Source of the DNA: HLUCCA09 sp038745585
GTDB lineage: Bacteria > Pseudomonadota > Alphaproteobacteria > Rhodobacterales > Rhodobacteraceae
Assembly: GCA_038745585.1 (NCBI GenBank)
Contig: JBCDLH010000006.1
Span: forward strand, 124,001-188,000
Direction of reading: 5' to 3'
DNA: 64,000 bases
Shown here in pieces: positions 41,337 through 49,820 of this stretch. Under the pieces are notes generated by a model. That model searched no databases. It saw only the letters and a program-made list of their open reading frames with translations, and was not told the DNA's origin. The first letter of the stretch is position 1, and each line of letters begins with the position of its first letter. The position numbers and the translations under genes are program-made.

Positions 41337-42291
41337 TAATTATGTGAGCATCTTCCGGTCGCCGGAATACCAGAACATCTTCACCCAGGTGCAGGTGCGC
41401 GGCGAGCCGGAGTTTGGGATGGCCGGGAGCGGCGACTTTGACCTCGATGAACGCGCCGGTCGCCCGGGCTTTTCCAACCTGTTGGGCTGGCTCGGCAACG
41501 CCCAGCTTGGGCCGATCTATCTCGGCGCGTTCGGAGTGGTGTCGCTGGCCACGGGCCTCATCTGGTTCGTGATCGTCGGCCTCTCCTATTGGGACCAGGC
41601 GGGCTATAACCCGGCCGTGTTCCTGCGGGATCTCTTCTACTTCTCGCTGGAACCGCCCGGGCCGGAATACGGGCTCTCGATCCCACCGCTTGGAGAAGGG
41701 CTAGGCTGGATCATCGCCTCGTTCTTCCTGCTTGTGTCGGTCATGTCCTGGTGGATCCGATCCTATATCCTCGCCGAGCAGCTCGGCATGGGAAAGCACA
41801 TCTGCTGGGCGTTTCTGTCGGCGATCTGGCTCTTTCTCGTGCTTGGGCTCTTCCGCCCGCTGCTCATGGGAAGCTGGTCGGAGGCTGTGCCCTATGGGAT
41901 CTTTACCCATCTCGACTGGACCAACAACTTCAGCTTGGTCTACGGAAACCTCTTCTATAATCCGTTCCACGCCCTCTCGATCGTCTTCCTCTATGGCTCA
42001 ACGCTGCTCTTTGCGATGCACGGAGCAACGATCCTCGCCGTCTCCCGCTTCGGCGGAGACCGGGAGCTCGAGCAGATCGCGGATCGCGGCACAGCGACAG
42101 AACGAGCCGCCCTCTTCTGGCGCTGGACCATGGGCTTTAACGCCACGATGGAAGGGATCCACCGCTGGGCTTGGTGGTTTGCAGTCCTGACGACGCTCAC
42201 GGGCGGCATTGGCATCCTGATCACTGGCACAGTCGTCGACGATTGGCGCGCCTGGGCCGAGCTGCGCAACTATGCGCCGATCTACGATTGA
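41329..42291 (+). CDS. pufM: PufM, reaction centre M subunit
   Basis: Partner of PufL, 320 residues, five transmembrane helices. Typical sequences: GPIYLGAFGVVSLATGLIWF, WGLFRPLLMGSW-type (here LGLFRPLLMGSWSEAVPYGI), FTHLDWTNNFSLVYGNLFYN with conserved histidine, and FLYGSTLLFAMHGATILAVS. It ends at APIYD without the C-terminal extension seen in species with PufC. pufX starts 12 bp later. Confidence 0.98.
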   Translation: MADNYVSIFRSPEYQNIFTQVQVRGEPEFGMAGSGDFDLDERAGRPGFSNLLGWLGNAQLGPIYLGAFGVVSLATGLIWFVIVGLSYWDQAGYNPAVFLRDLFYFSLEPPGPEYGLSIPPLGEGLGWIIASFFLLVSVMSWWIRSYILAEQLGMGKHICWAFLSAIWLFLVLGLFRPLLMGSWSEAVPYGIFTHLDWTNNFSLVYGNLFYNPFHALSIVFLYGSTLLFAMHGATILAVSRFGGDRELEQIADRGTATERAALFWRWTMGFNATMEGIHRWAWWFAVLTTLTGGIGILITGTVVDDWRAWAELRNYAPIYD

Positions 42292-42303
42292 GGAGGTCTG
42301 AAC

Positions 42304-42534
42304 ATGGCTGAACAACGTCCCATCTTCGGCGAGCGCAAAGAGCCCTCGCTGTTTCAGGAGGGCGCCCAGCTCATGGGCAAGGGCATGCTCATCGGCGCGG
42401 CCATCGCCTTTATCCCAGTGATCTTTGTTTGGATCTGGGTCGCCATTGGCGCGCTCCTTCCGCCCGAAAGCAAGGAGGCGCCCGATCCCTCCTTTGGCGT
42501 CCTGGAGGCGCCGCTCGAAACGCAGGCGGCCTGA
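42304..42534 (+). CDS. pufX: PufX, RC-LH1 core polypeptide
   Basis: A 76-residue single-helix protein (helix about 24-50, GKGMLIGAAIAFIPVIFVWI) directly after pufM. In Rhodobacter PufX opens the LH1 ring for quinone exchange and supports dimeric cores. Shared features are the short polar N-terminus, the LMGKG segment before the helix and the LLPPESKEAPDPS after it, resembling LLP-x-E/P in known PufX. PufX sequences diverge widely, so position and topology carry much of the call. GGAGG precedes the ATG. Confidence 0.82.
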   Translation: MAEQRPIFGERKEPSLFQEGAQLMGKGMLIGAAIAFIPVIFVWIWVAIGALLPPESKEAPDPSFGVLEAPLETQAA

Positions 42535-42580
42535 GGAGCTTGCCCGCTTTCCGGTCGCCGCTGTCCCCAAGATTGCGGCG

Positions 42581-42597
42581 GCCGGGTCCAACCCGGC
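42581..42597 (+). other. Hairpin downstream of pufX, proximal
   Basis: GCCGGGT-CCA-ACCCGGC, perfect 7-bp stem 47 bp after pufX. Probably part of the 3' end structure of the puf mRNA. Confidence 0.5.
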
Positions 42598-42653
42598 AGC
42601 TCCCCGCACAAGGCTGCCGGACGCCTGTTCGGACCGCCTCAGCAGTCCGGGCA

Positions 42654-42669
42654 CGGGGGGTCACCCCCG
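42654..42669 (+). terminator. Hairpin downstream of pufX, distal
   Basis: CGGGGG-GTCA-CCCCCG, 6-bp GC stem followed by GTTCCCTTCCTGTT. The likely attenuator between puf and dxs; there is no clean T-run, so read-through is expected. Confidence 0.5.
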
Positions 42670-42795
42670 GTTCCCTTCCTGTTGGCTACAGGACCCGGCG
42701 CCGTGCGGACCGCTTTTCCGCGCGGCGCCACTTTCGGATTGGCCCGTCCGCCGAGACCGGTGGCAAACGCGGCGCGGGGCTTTGGAGGAGAAAAA

Positions 42796-44709
42796 ATGGC
42801 TGATCGTCCGACCACCCCGACGCTCGACCGCGTTGCCGGCCCTGCTGATCTGAAAGCGCTTACGGACAGCGAGCTTCGACGGCTTGCCGACGAATTGCGC
42901 GCCGAGACGATCTCCGCTGTGTCCGAGACAGGCGGGCATCTTGGCTCGTCGCTCGGCGTTGTAGAACTCTCGGTCGCGATCCACGCCGTCTTCGACACGC
43001 CAAAGGACAAGCTCATCTGGGATGTCGGCCACCAATGCTATCCGCATAAGATCCTGACGGGGCGGCGCTCGCGCATCCGAACGCTGCGACAGGAGGGCGG
43101 CCTCTCTGGCTTCACTAAGCGCGCCGAGAGCAGCTACGATCCGTTCGGCGCCGCCCACAGCTCGACCTCGATCTCCGCCGCCCTCGGCTTTACCATTGCG
43201 CGCGATTTGGGCCAGCCCACGGGCGATGCGGTCGCGGTGATCGGCGATGGCTCCATCAGCGCCGGCATGGCCTATGAGGCGCTAAATAATGCGGGATCTG
43301 AGGGACGGCGGATGTTTGTTGTCCTCAACGACAACGAGATGTCAATCGCGCCCCCGGTCGGCGCCATGTCGCGCTACCTTTCTGGCCTTTATGCTTCGCC
43401 CTTCGGCAAGATGGCCGAGGGCTTTGAGGCGGCGTTGCCGGGCCCGATTCGCGACAGCGCGCGCCGTGCCCGACAGCTCGTGAGCGGCACAGCGGGGACG
43501 GGCGGCACACTCTTTGAGGAGCTGGGCTTTACCTATATCGGCCCCATCGATGGGCACGACATGGACCAGTTGCTGACCGTCTTGCGCGCGGCCAAGGCGC
43601 GCGCCACCGGTCCGGTTCTCATCCACGCGCTGACCGTCAAGGGCAAGGGCTATGCCCCGGCCGAGACATCCTCCGACAAATATCACGGCGTTGCGAAGTT
43701 TGACGTGGCCACCGGCACGCAAAGGAAATCTGCCCCGAACGCCCCCGCATACACAAAGGTCTTCGGTCAGACACTGACCGAGCTTGCGGCCGACGATCCC
43801 GAGATCGTCGCCGTGACGGCGGCGATGCCCTCGGGCACCGGCGTCAATCTGATGGCCGATCGCTTTCCGGGGCGGGTCTTTGACGTCGGCATCGCCGAAC
43901 AGCACGGCGTGACCTTTGCCGCAGGCATGGCCGCGGGCGGGCTTAAACCCTTCTGCGCGATCTACTCAACCTTTCTGCAGCGTGGGTATGACCAGATCGT
44001 GCACGACGTGGCGCTGCAGAACTTGCCCGTCCGCTTCGCCATTGACCGTGCGGGCCTTGTCGGCGCGGACGGCGCGACCCATGCGGGCAGCTTTGACATC
44101 GCCTATCTCGCCAACCTTCCGAACATGGTCGTCATGGCGGCGGGCGATGAGGCAGAGCTCGTCCACATGACGACAACCGCGGCGTCCTACGGCGAGGGGC
44201 CGATCGCCTTTCGCTATCCGCGCGGAGAGGGCATCGGCGTCGACCTGCCCGCGCGCGGCACGGTGCTCGAGATCGGGAAAGGCCGCATCCTGCGTGAGGG
44301 CAACACGGTGGCGCTCTTGTCTTTTGGCGCGCATCTCGGCGAGACGCTCGCCGCAGCGGAGGATCTCGAAGCACGGGGTATCTCGTGCACAATTGCCGAT
44401 GCCCGCTTTGCCAAACCGCTCGATACCGAGCTCGTCGCGCAGCTCGCCCGACACCACGGCGCGCTGATTACGATAGAGCAGGGGGCTCAGGGAGGCTTTG
44501 GCGCCCATGTGCTGCACCATCTCGCGGGCGCGGGCCTCTTGGATCAGGGGCTGCGCGTGCGGACTATGACGCTGCCCGACCGCTTTATAGACCAAGCAAG
44601 CCCTGCGGCGATGTACGCCCAAGCGCGCCTTACTGCGCAAGACATAGCCGCTACGGCGCTGGGCGCGCTCGGGATCGAAGCCCCAGTTTTCAGAAACGCG
44701 CGCGCTTAG
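42796..44709 (+). CDS. dxs: Dxs, 1-deoxy-D-xylulose-5-phosphate synthase
   Basis: Thiamine-diphosphate enzyme that starts the methylerythritol phosphate pathway from pyruvate and glyceraldehyde 3-phosphate. The 637-residue protein has GHLGSSLGVVELSVAIHAVF, the ThDP motif AVIGDGSISAGMAYEALNNA, DVGIAEQHGVTFAAGMA and YSTFLQRGYDQIVHDV. GGAGGAG lies just before the ATG at 42796. Its place after pufX matches R. sphaeroides/R. capsulatus and couples isoprenoid supply to pigment demand. Its TAG overlaps the stop of the convergent ldh gene. Confidence 0.96.
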   Translation: MADRPTTPTLDRVAGPADLKALTDSELRRLADELRAETISAVSETGGHLGSSLGVVELSVAIHAVFDTPKDKLIWDVGHQCYPHKILTGRRSRIRTLRQEGGLSGFTKRAESSYDPFGAAHSSTSISAALGFTIARDLGQPTGDAVAVIGDGSISAGMAYEALNNAGSEGRRMFVVLNDNEMSIAPPVGAMSRYLSGLYASPFGKMAEGFEAALPGPIRDSARRARQLVSGTAGTGGTLFEELGFTYIGPIDGHDMDQLLTVLRAAKARATGPVLIHALTVKGKGYAPAETSSDKYHGVAKFDVATGTQRKSAPNAPAYTKVFGQTLTELAADDPEIVAVTAAMPSGTGVNLMADRFPGRVFDVGIAEQHGVTFAAGMAAGGLKPFCAIYSTFLQRGYDQIVHDVALQNLPVRFAIDRAGLVGADGATHAGSFDIAYLANLPNMVVMAAGDEAELVHMTTTAASYGEGPIAFRYPRGEGIGVDLPARGTVLEIGKGRILREGNTVALLSFGAHLGETLAAAEDLEARGISCTIADARFAKPLDTELVAQLARHHGALITIEQGAQGGFGAHVLHHLAGAGLLDQGLRVRTMTLPDRFIDQASPAAMYAQARLTAQDIAATALGALGIEAPVFRNARA

Positions 44710-45632
44710 AGCGCGTCCGCTGTCTTCTTCAAAAGCGCGGCGGAGCTGTGTAGGGCTTCGCGTTCGGCGTCGTTCAGCGTCGGGCTGAGCTCAGCCATCA
44801 GGCCATCGGCGCCGAGTAGCCGGGGCACAGAGAACGCGACCTTGGGGTAGTCGGTGAGCGTCGCGCTTTCGGCCGAGAGGGAGAGGACGGCGCGTTCATC
44901 TTGCGCGATCGCCTGAACGATGCGGGCCAACCCGCCGCCGATCCCATAATTCGTCGCACCCTTACCAGAGATAATCGTATAGGCCGCGCGACGCACTCCG
45001 CCGTCGATCCGCTCGCGGATCGCTTCGGTCAACGGCATGCGCACCTGGGCCGCAAAGGCGTCGACCGCCATCGTGCCGACGCGCGCTCCGGACCAGCCGA
45101 GGACCTCGCTGTCGCCATGCTCGCCCAGCACATAGGCATGGACCGAGCGGTAGGCGACGCCGAGATGCTGCGCCAGCAACGCGCGAAAACGCGCCGTGTC
45201 GAGGATTGTGCCCGATCCGATGACGCGCGCGGGCGGGAGGCCCGAAAGGCGCAGGGCGACAGTCGTCATGATGTCGACCGGGTTGGTCGCGATAAGCAGG
45301 ATCGGGTTCGGGACGACGGCAAGAATCTGGGCGATCACCTCTTCGAACACGGACACATTGCGTGACAGGAGCGCAAGGCGGCTCTCTCCGGGTTTTTGAT
45401 TTACCCCCGCGGCGATGATTACGACGTCGGCATCGGCGAGCGCGTCATAGCCCCCGGCCATCACCCGCGTCGAGGAAGCAAAAGGCATGGCGTGCAGAAT
45501 GTCGGCGGCTTGGGCCTGGGCAAGGTCTCCGTCGCGGTCGACCAGCACGACCTCGTTCGCCGTTCGCAGCATCCCGATTGCATAGCCTGCCGTCGCCCCG
45601 ACAAGCCCCGCCCCGACAATTCCGACCTTCAT
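44706..45632 (-). CDS. ldh: L-lactate dehydrogenase
   Basis: NAD-dependent L-lactate dehydrogenase, 308 residues from the ATG at 45632 (MKVGIVGAGLVGATAGYAIG). The specificity loop reads GVNQKPGESRLALLSRN: glutamine rather than arginine at the position that separates lactate from malate dehydrogenases supports lactate. The active-site histidine is in VLGEHGDSEVLGW and the substrate arginine in ESRL. GGGAGAGG precedes the ATG. It is not a standard PGC gene and lies between dxs and idi on the opposite strand to dxs. Confidence 0.88.
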   Translation of the reverse strand: MKVGIVGAGLVGATAGYAIGMLRTANEVVLVDRDGDLAQAQAADILHAMPFASSTRVMAGGYDALADADVVIIAAGVNQKPGESRLALLSRNVSVFEEVIAQILAVVPNPILLIATNPVDIMTTVALRLSGLPPARVIGSGTILDTARFRALLAQHLGVAYRSVHAYVLGEHGDSEVLGWSGARVGTMAVDAFAAQVRMPLTEAIRERIDGGVRRAAYTIISGKGATNYGIGGGLARIVQAIAQDERAVLSLSAESATLTDYPKVAFSVPRLLGADGLMAELSPTLNDAEREALHSSAALLKKTADAL

Positions 45633-45862
45633 GATGCCTCTCCCTGCCCTCTGTGACGATGGTGACAACCCGAGCGCGCCATGAAAAGCGCGAAGCGGAC
45701 CCAAGAGGCACCTGCGCCTTGCCTTCGACTGTTTCTAGTGCATGCCGTCGTCCCAAGCGCTGTCACAGAATGCTCTTTCACGCCGAGAAGAGTGTTCGAA
45801 GCAAATCGTTCGCCCGGGGGCCGAATCCTTTCGAAAAGTCGGCGCCGACACGGCAGAGCCCG

Positions 45863-46396
45863 TCAGACCTTGACGAGCGTACCGAAGATCCGGTCCTTGT
45901 GCTCCTGCAGATAGATGCGCAGCCAGGGAACGAAGCGTTCTGGCCGACGCGCGACCTCGGCCGTAAGGTCGTAGAAGCCGACCCATTCGACCTGCGCAAC
46001 CTCGTCTGGATTGGGCGAGACCTTCATCTTGCGCTCTGCGATCGCCGTAAAGATGTCGACCACCTCATGCTCCACAAGACCGTGGCCGACCTCGGCGCGA
46101 TACTCCACCGTGTCGCGAAACGCCGGGTAAAGCCCTTCTATCCCAAGCTCTTCGCGCAGGCGACGCACGGCGCAAACGGCCGGCGCTTCGTTCCACGCGG
46201 GATGGGTGCAACACGTATTCGCCCAGAGACCTGGCGTGTGATACTTTGACAACGCCCGGCGCTGCAGCAGCACATTCTCTCCGTCAAGAACAAAGACAGA
46301 GACGGCTTTGTGTTTGAGGCCCTTACGGTGTACCGCGAGCTTTTCGACGGGCTTTAACACGCCGTCCACCCAGGCCGGGATCAGTATCTCCGTCAT
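45863..46396 (-). CDS. idi: Idi, isopentenyl-diphosphate delta-isomerase (type 1)
   Basis: Interconverts IPP and DMAPP for carotenoid and phytyl/geranylgeranyl synthesis. The 177-residue protein is Nudix-fold with the metal/active-site Cys in WANTCCTHPAWNE, the Nudix-like helix AVCAVRRLREELGI and the glutamates in GLVEHEVVDIF. Last gene of bchG-bch2-bchP-idi; it starts 21 bp after bchP. This position is known from Rhodobacter clusters. Confidence 0.94.
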   Translation of the reverse strand: MTEILIPAWVDGVLKPVEKLAVHRKGLKHKAVSVFVLDGENVLLQRRALSKYHTPGLWANTCCTHPAWNEAPAVCAVRRLREELGIEGLYPAFRDTVEYRAEVGHGLVEHEVVDIFTAIAERKMKVSPNPDEVAQVEWVGFYDLTAEVARRPERFVPWLRIYLQEHKDRIFGTLVKV

Positions 46397-46417
46397 TCGG
46401 GCCTTCTACGGTCGGTC

Positions 46418-47614
46418 CTATGTGGAGACCGCCGAAACGATCCCCGTCAGATGCGCCAGGTTTTTCAGCCCGATCTTGAGGTGCGCCAGTGGCCGTGCCT
46501 TTACGAGCTTTTTATTCATGTACGCCTCGAACGTGAGCTTTTGCACGTCGACATCATGACACAGCGACACGAAGCGCTCGCGCCGCTCGTCGGACCGGTA
46601 GTAGGCATCCTGCATGGCTCCGAGAATCTTGAAGACGTTCTTGTGCTCTTTCATGAACAGCTGCCGTGCAAGCTTGAGGTCTGCCACGCGGCCCGTCTTG
46701 AGGGCGGCTTGGGCGGCCGTCGCCGCCGCCCGTCCACCGGCCATCGCGTAATAGATCCCTTCGCCCGAGGAGGGGGCGACCACCCCCGCGGCGTCGCCCG
46801 CGAGGACGACGTCGCGGCCGTTGTCCCAGCGGTCCAAGGGCTTAAGCGGGATCGGCGCGCCTTCGCGCCGGATCGTGTCGCATTCGCTCAGGCCCGCAGC
46901 GGCGCGCAGATCAGCGGTCGCCTGCTTGAGATCGACCCCTTCTTGGCAGGAACCCATGCCAACTGAGGCGGATGCGCCGTGGGGAAACACCCAGCCGTAG
47001 AAGTCGGGCGAAATGCGCCCGTCATAGATCACGTCGCAGCGGGCGGGAGCGTAGGCGCCGTTGACGCAGTCTTCCCGGGCGCCTTTCGGATCGATGATCT
47101 CGTGGTAGGCGATGACATAGGGGATCCGGTCCCCGCCTCTGACCTCTTGGCGTGCGACGTTGGAGCGCGCGCCGTCCGCGCCAATCACGTAACGGGCGGA
47201 GAGGCGACGCTCCTCGCCCGTTTCCTTGTCGCGGTAGACGACGCGCGTGCGGTCCGCTTCCCGCTCGATCGCTTTGAACGTGCCGGTATGCCGCTTTGCA
47301 CCGGCGCGCGCGGCCCGGTCGCGCAGAAACTCGTCGAAATGCTCGCGGTCGACCATGCCGACAAAGCCGTTCTCGATGGGGATGTCGACATGGCGATGGG
47401 TGGGCGAGATCATGCGCGCGGTGGTGATCTTGGCCACGAGCATATCGTCGGTGATGTCGAAATCGGCGATCAGCCGCGGCGGGATCGCGCCGCCGCAGGG
47501 TTTAATCCGGCCGGCACGGTCGATCAGGGCAACCTTTCGGCCAGCGCGCGCGAGATCTTCGGCAGCGGTGGCGCCAGCGGGCCCTCCGCCCACGACGACG
47601 ACGTCATATTCCAT
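46418..47614 (-). CDS. bchP: BchP, geranylgeranyl-bacteriochlorophyll reductase
   Basis: FAD-dependent reductase that hydrogenates the geranylgeranyl tail to phytyl. The 398-residue protein has VVVVGGGPAGATAAEDLARA, GRIKPCGGAIPPRLI, and the second FAD motif VVLAGDAAGVVAPSSGEGIY. From the ATG at 47614 the size fits the family; GGGGAG lies eight bases upstream. An in-frame GTG at 47623 overlaps the bch2 stop (GTGA) and is the alternative. The long frame further upstream lies inside bch2 and is rejected. Confidence 0.95.
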   Translation of the reverse strand: MEYDVVVVGGGPAGATAAEDLARAGRKVALIDRAGRIKPCGGAIPPRLIADFDITDDMLVAKITTARMISPTHRHVDIPIENGFVGMVDREHFDEFLRDRAARAGAKRHTGTFKAIEREADRTRVVYRDKETGEERRLSARYVIGADGARSNVARQEVRGGDRIPYVIAYHEIIDPKGAREDCVNGAYAPARCDVIYDGRISPDFYGWVFPHGASASVGMGSCQEGVDLKQATADLRAAAGLSECDTIRREGAPIPLKPLDRWDNGRDVVLAGDAAGVVAPSSGEGIYYAMAGGRAAATAAQAALKTGRVADLKLARQLFMKEHKNVFKILGAMQDAYYRSDERRERFVSLCHDVDVQKLTFEAYMNKKLVKARPLAHLKIGLKNLAHLTGIVSAVST

Positions 47615-47619
47615 GTCGG

Positions 47620-48903
47620 TCACTCCCCAGGGACGAGCGCCGCGCCGGACGCTGTCGGTTGTTTCATCATGCGAAAGGCCATCGCGGCCGCGAGCAGGAA
47701 GAGCGCCGCTTCGGCTAGGAAGACCGCGCCGAAGGCGGGCGCGTCGGCGATGTTGGTGCGCAGCAGGTCGACCGCGGCCGCGCCGGTCAGCCCGCCAAAG
47801 CCGGCCGCAATGGCTTGCGCAGCGCCCCAGAGGCCCATGCGCGTGCCCTCGCGGTGCGCCCGGCCCTCGCCCGCAAGCGCCATCATCGAGCCGATGGCCG
47901 CGACCGCAAACATGCCGTTGAAAAAGCCCATGGCGACGACAGCCGGCACGAGCGGTGCACCGGGCCCCAGGGGGCCGAGCGATGCGATCACAACCTGACA
48001 GGCGGCAGAACCGATGCAACCGGCGACGACCCAGCCTCGCAAGCTGCCGAGCCGCAGCGCCGTTCCCGCAATGCCCACAAGGATCATGCCGAGGAGCACG
48101 CCGCCGTTTTGTGCGCCCGAAAGCGCCGTCGACTGTCCCGGCGAGAAGGCAAAGACAAGCCCGGCATAGGGTTCAAGGATCAACTCCTGCATGAAGTAGG
48201 CCGTCATCGACAGGAAGACGAAAATCGTAAAGCGCCGTGCGTCGGGTTCGCCCCAGACCTCGCGCAGCCCTTGGAGGAACGGCTGCTCCTCCGGCGCCCG
48301 CGCGGCGGTGACGCGGCGTTCGATCCCCCACACAGCGATTGCGGAGAGGAGAAAGGCGCCCGAGGCAACGATCGTCACAATAGTGAGCATACGCGCATGG
48401 CTATAGGGCTCGAGTACGGCACCGACGGTCCCCGCGGTCGCCGCGATCCCAAGGATCATCATAAGCCAGGTGATCGTCGCCGCTGCGGGACGGCGGCGCG
48501 GCGCGGTTGCTGTCGCTAGGAGCGCTAGAAGGGACGTGCCCGAGGCGCCGACCCCGCCACCGATCAGGATGTACGCCAAGATCGACAGGGCGAGCCCGGG
48601 CCAAAACGCGCCATCCATCAGCCAGACCGCGGCGGCGGCAAGGACGCCCCCGAGCGCCAACACGGCCATTCCGGCGATGATCCAAAAGGTCCGCTTGCCC
48701 GATTGGTCGGACAGGAAGCCCCAATTCGGGCGGGTGATCTGGATGCCGTAATGCAAGGCAACGAGCGCCCCGGGCAGGATCGCGGGGAGTGCGAGTTCGA
48801 CCACCATCAGGCGGTTGAGCGTCGACGTCATCAAAACGACGATCGCGCCGAGCGCCATTTGCACTGCGCCGAGGCGCACGATCTGGCCCCAGGAGAGCGT
48901 CAT
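47620..48903 (-). CDS. bch2: Bch2 (ORF428-type), PucC-family membrane protein
   Basis: A 427-residue, twelve-helix BCD/PucC family protein between bchG and bchP, the position of ORF428/bch2 in R. sphaeroides and R. capsulatus. Typical sequences are RLMVVELALPAILPGALVAL, GIQITRPNWGFLSDQSGKR and ELILEPYAGLVFAFSPGQST. Related to LhaA but of separate lineage. Function is not settled; a role in handling bacteriochlorophyll or complex assembly is inferred from family and place. Start overlaps the bchG stop (ATGA). Confidence 0.88.
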   Translation of the reverse strand: MTLSWGQIVRLGAVQMALGAIVVLMTSTLNRLMVVELALPAILPGALVALHYGIQITRPNWGFLSDQSGKRTFWIIAGMAVLALGGVLAAAAVWLMDGAFWPGLALSILAYILIGGGVGASGTSLLALLATATAPRRRPAAATITWLMMILGIAATAGTVGAVLEPYSHARMLTIVTIVASGAFLLSAIAVWGIERRVTAARAPEEQPFLQGLREVWGEPDARRFTIFVFLSMTAYFMQELILEPYAGLVFAFSPGQSTALSGAQNGGVLLGMILVGIAGTALRLGSLRGWVVAGCIGSAACQVVIASLGPLGPGAPLVPAVVAMGFFNGMFAVAAIGSMMALAGEGRAHREGTRMGLWGAAQAIAAGFGGLTGAAAVDLLRTNIADAPAFGAVFLAEAALFLLAAAMAFRMMKQPTASGAALVPGE

Positions 48904-49820
48904 CCGCCAAGCCCCCGGAGCGCGAAGGCGGCGACCATCATCCCGCTTACATAGAGGCCGACACCCGGTCCGTTATACCACGGCGCCTTGCCTTTAGGAT
49001 CCGTCAGCAGGACCTGCATCGCCCAAATCTGCCCGAAAAGGCCCGCTGTGATCGCCGCTGCGTAGGGCTCTTGCCCCCAAGCGAAAAGGAGCAGGATTAC
49101 CGCGATCTGCGGCAGCGCCATGATCCAACAGGCGAGCCGTGCCGCGGGCTCGGGGCCGAGTGTCACAGGCAGAGAGTTCACCCCGGTCTGCCGGTCTCCC
49201 TCCAAGGCCTTAAAGTCGTTGAGGGTCATGATCCCATGCGCGCCGAGGCCATAGAGCACAGCGATCAACATGATCTGCCAACTCGGCGCGCCGGCTGAGA
49301 GGATCGCGGCACCCGTGATCCAGGGCAGCGATTCGTAGGAGAGGCCGACGAGCCCGGGCCCCCACCAGCCGGAACGCTTGAGCCGCACCGGCTCGGCCGA
49401 ATACGCCCACGCGGCAGCCACGCCGGCCACCGTCGCGGCAAAGCCCCAGGGGCCGAGAAACGTGCCGACGCAGAGCGCCAGGGCCGACATAGCCAGGGCG
49501 ATCCAAAGGCCCCATCGACCCGGGATGCGGCCCGAGGGGATCGGCCGGTTGGGCTCGTTGATCGCGTCCACATGCCGATCGCACCAATCGTTGGCCGCCT
49601 GGCTCATGCCGCAGACAATTGGCCCCGCTAGCAGAACCCCGAGGAGGACAAGCCCCCAGTTTTCGAGCACCGCGCCGCCAGCCGAGATCGCGCCGCAAAC
49701 ATAAGCCCACATTGGAGGAAACCACGTGACTGGCTTGACGAGCGTCATCGTGGCGCGCAACTCGGGAAAGCGGCGCGGTGCGTCAAGCCTACCTGAATGT
49801 AAACTAGAACTGACAGCCAT
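48900..49820 (-). CDS. bchG: BchG, bacteriochlorophyll a synthase
   Basis: Membrane prenyltransferase that esterifies bacteriochlorophyllide a with geranylgeranyl diphosphate. The 306-residue, ~8-helix UbiA-family protein has the Asp-rich motif AANDWCDRHVDAINEPNRPI and the second motif LNDFKALEGDRQTGVNSLPV. The start at 49820 (MAVSSSLHSG) matches the N-terminal length of known BchG. First gene of the minus-strand bchG-bch2-bchP-idi operon. One PpsR operator falls in its first codons and another upstream. Confidence 0.95.
   Translation of the reverse strand: MAVSSSLHSGRLDAPRRFPELRATMTLVKPVTWFPPMWAYVCGAISAGGAVLENWGLVLLGVLLAGPIVCGMSQAANDWCDRHVDAINEPNRPIPSGRIPGRWGLWIALAMSALALCVGTFLGPWGFAATVAGVAAAWAYSAEPVRLKRSGWWGPGLVGLSYESLPWITGAAILSAGAPSWQIMLIAVLYGLGAHGIMTLNDFKALEGDRQTGVNSLPVTLGPEPAARLACWIMALPQIAVILLLFAWGQEPYAAAITAGLFGQIWAMQVLLTDPKGKAPWYNGPGVGLYVSGMMVAAFALRGLGG
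49798..49815. promoter_or_regulatory. PpsR operator 1, bchG (inside the first codons)
   Basis: TGTAAACTAGAACTGACA fits TGT-N12-ACA. It lies at codons 2-8 of bchG if translation starts at 49820. Confidence 0.75.

Noticed and set aside
45655..45670. TGT...ACA pair upstream of ldh
   Set aside because: The spacer is 10 bp (TGTGACGATGGTGACA), not 12, so it does not fit the PpsR site.
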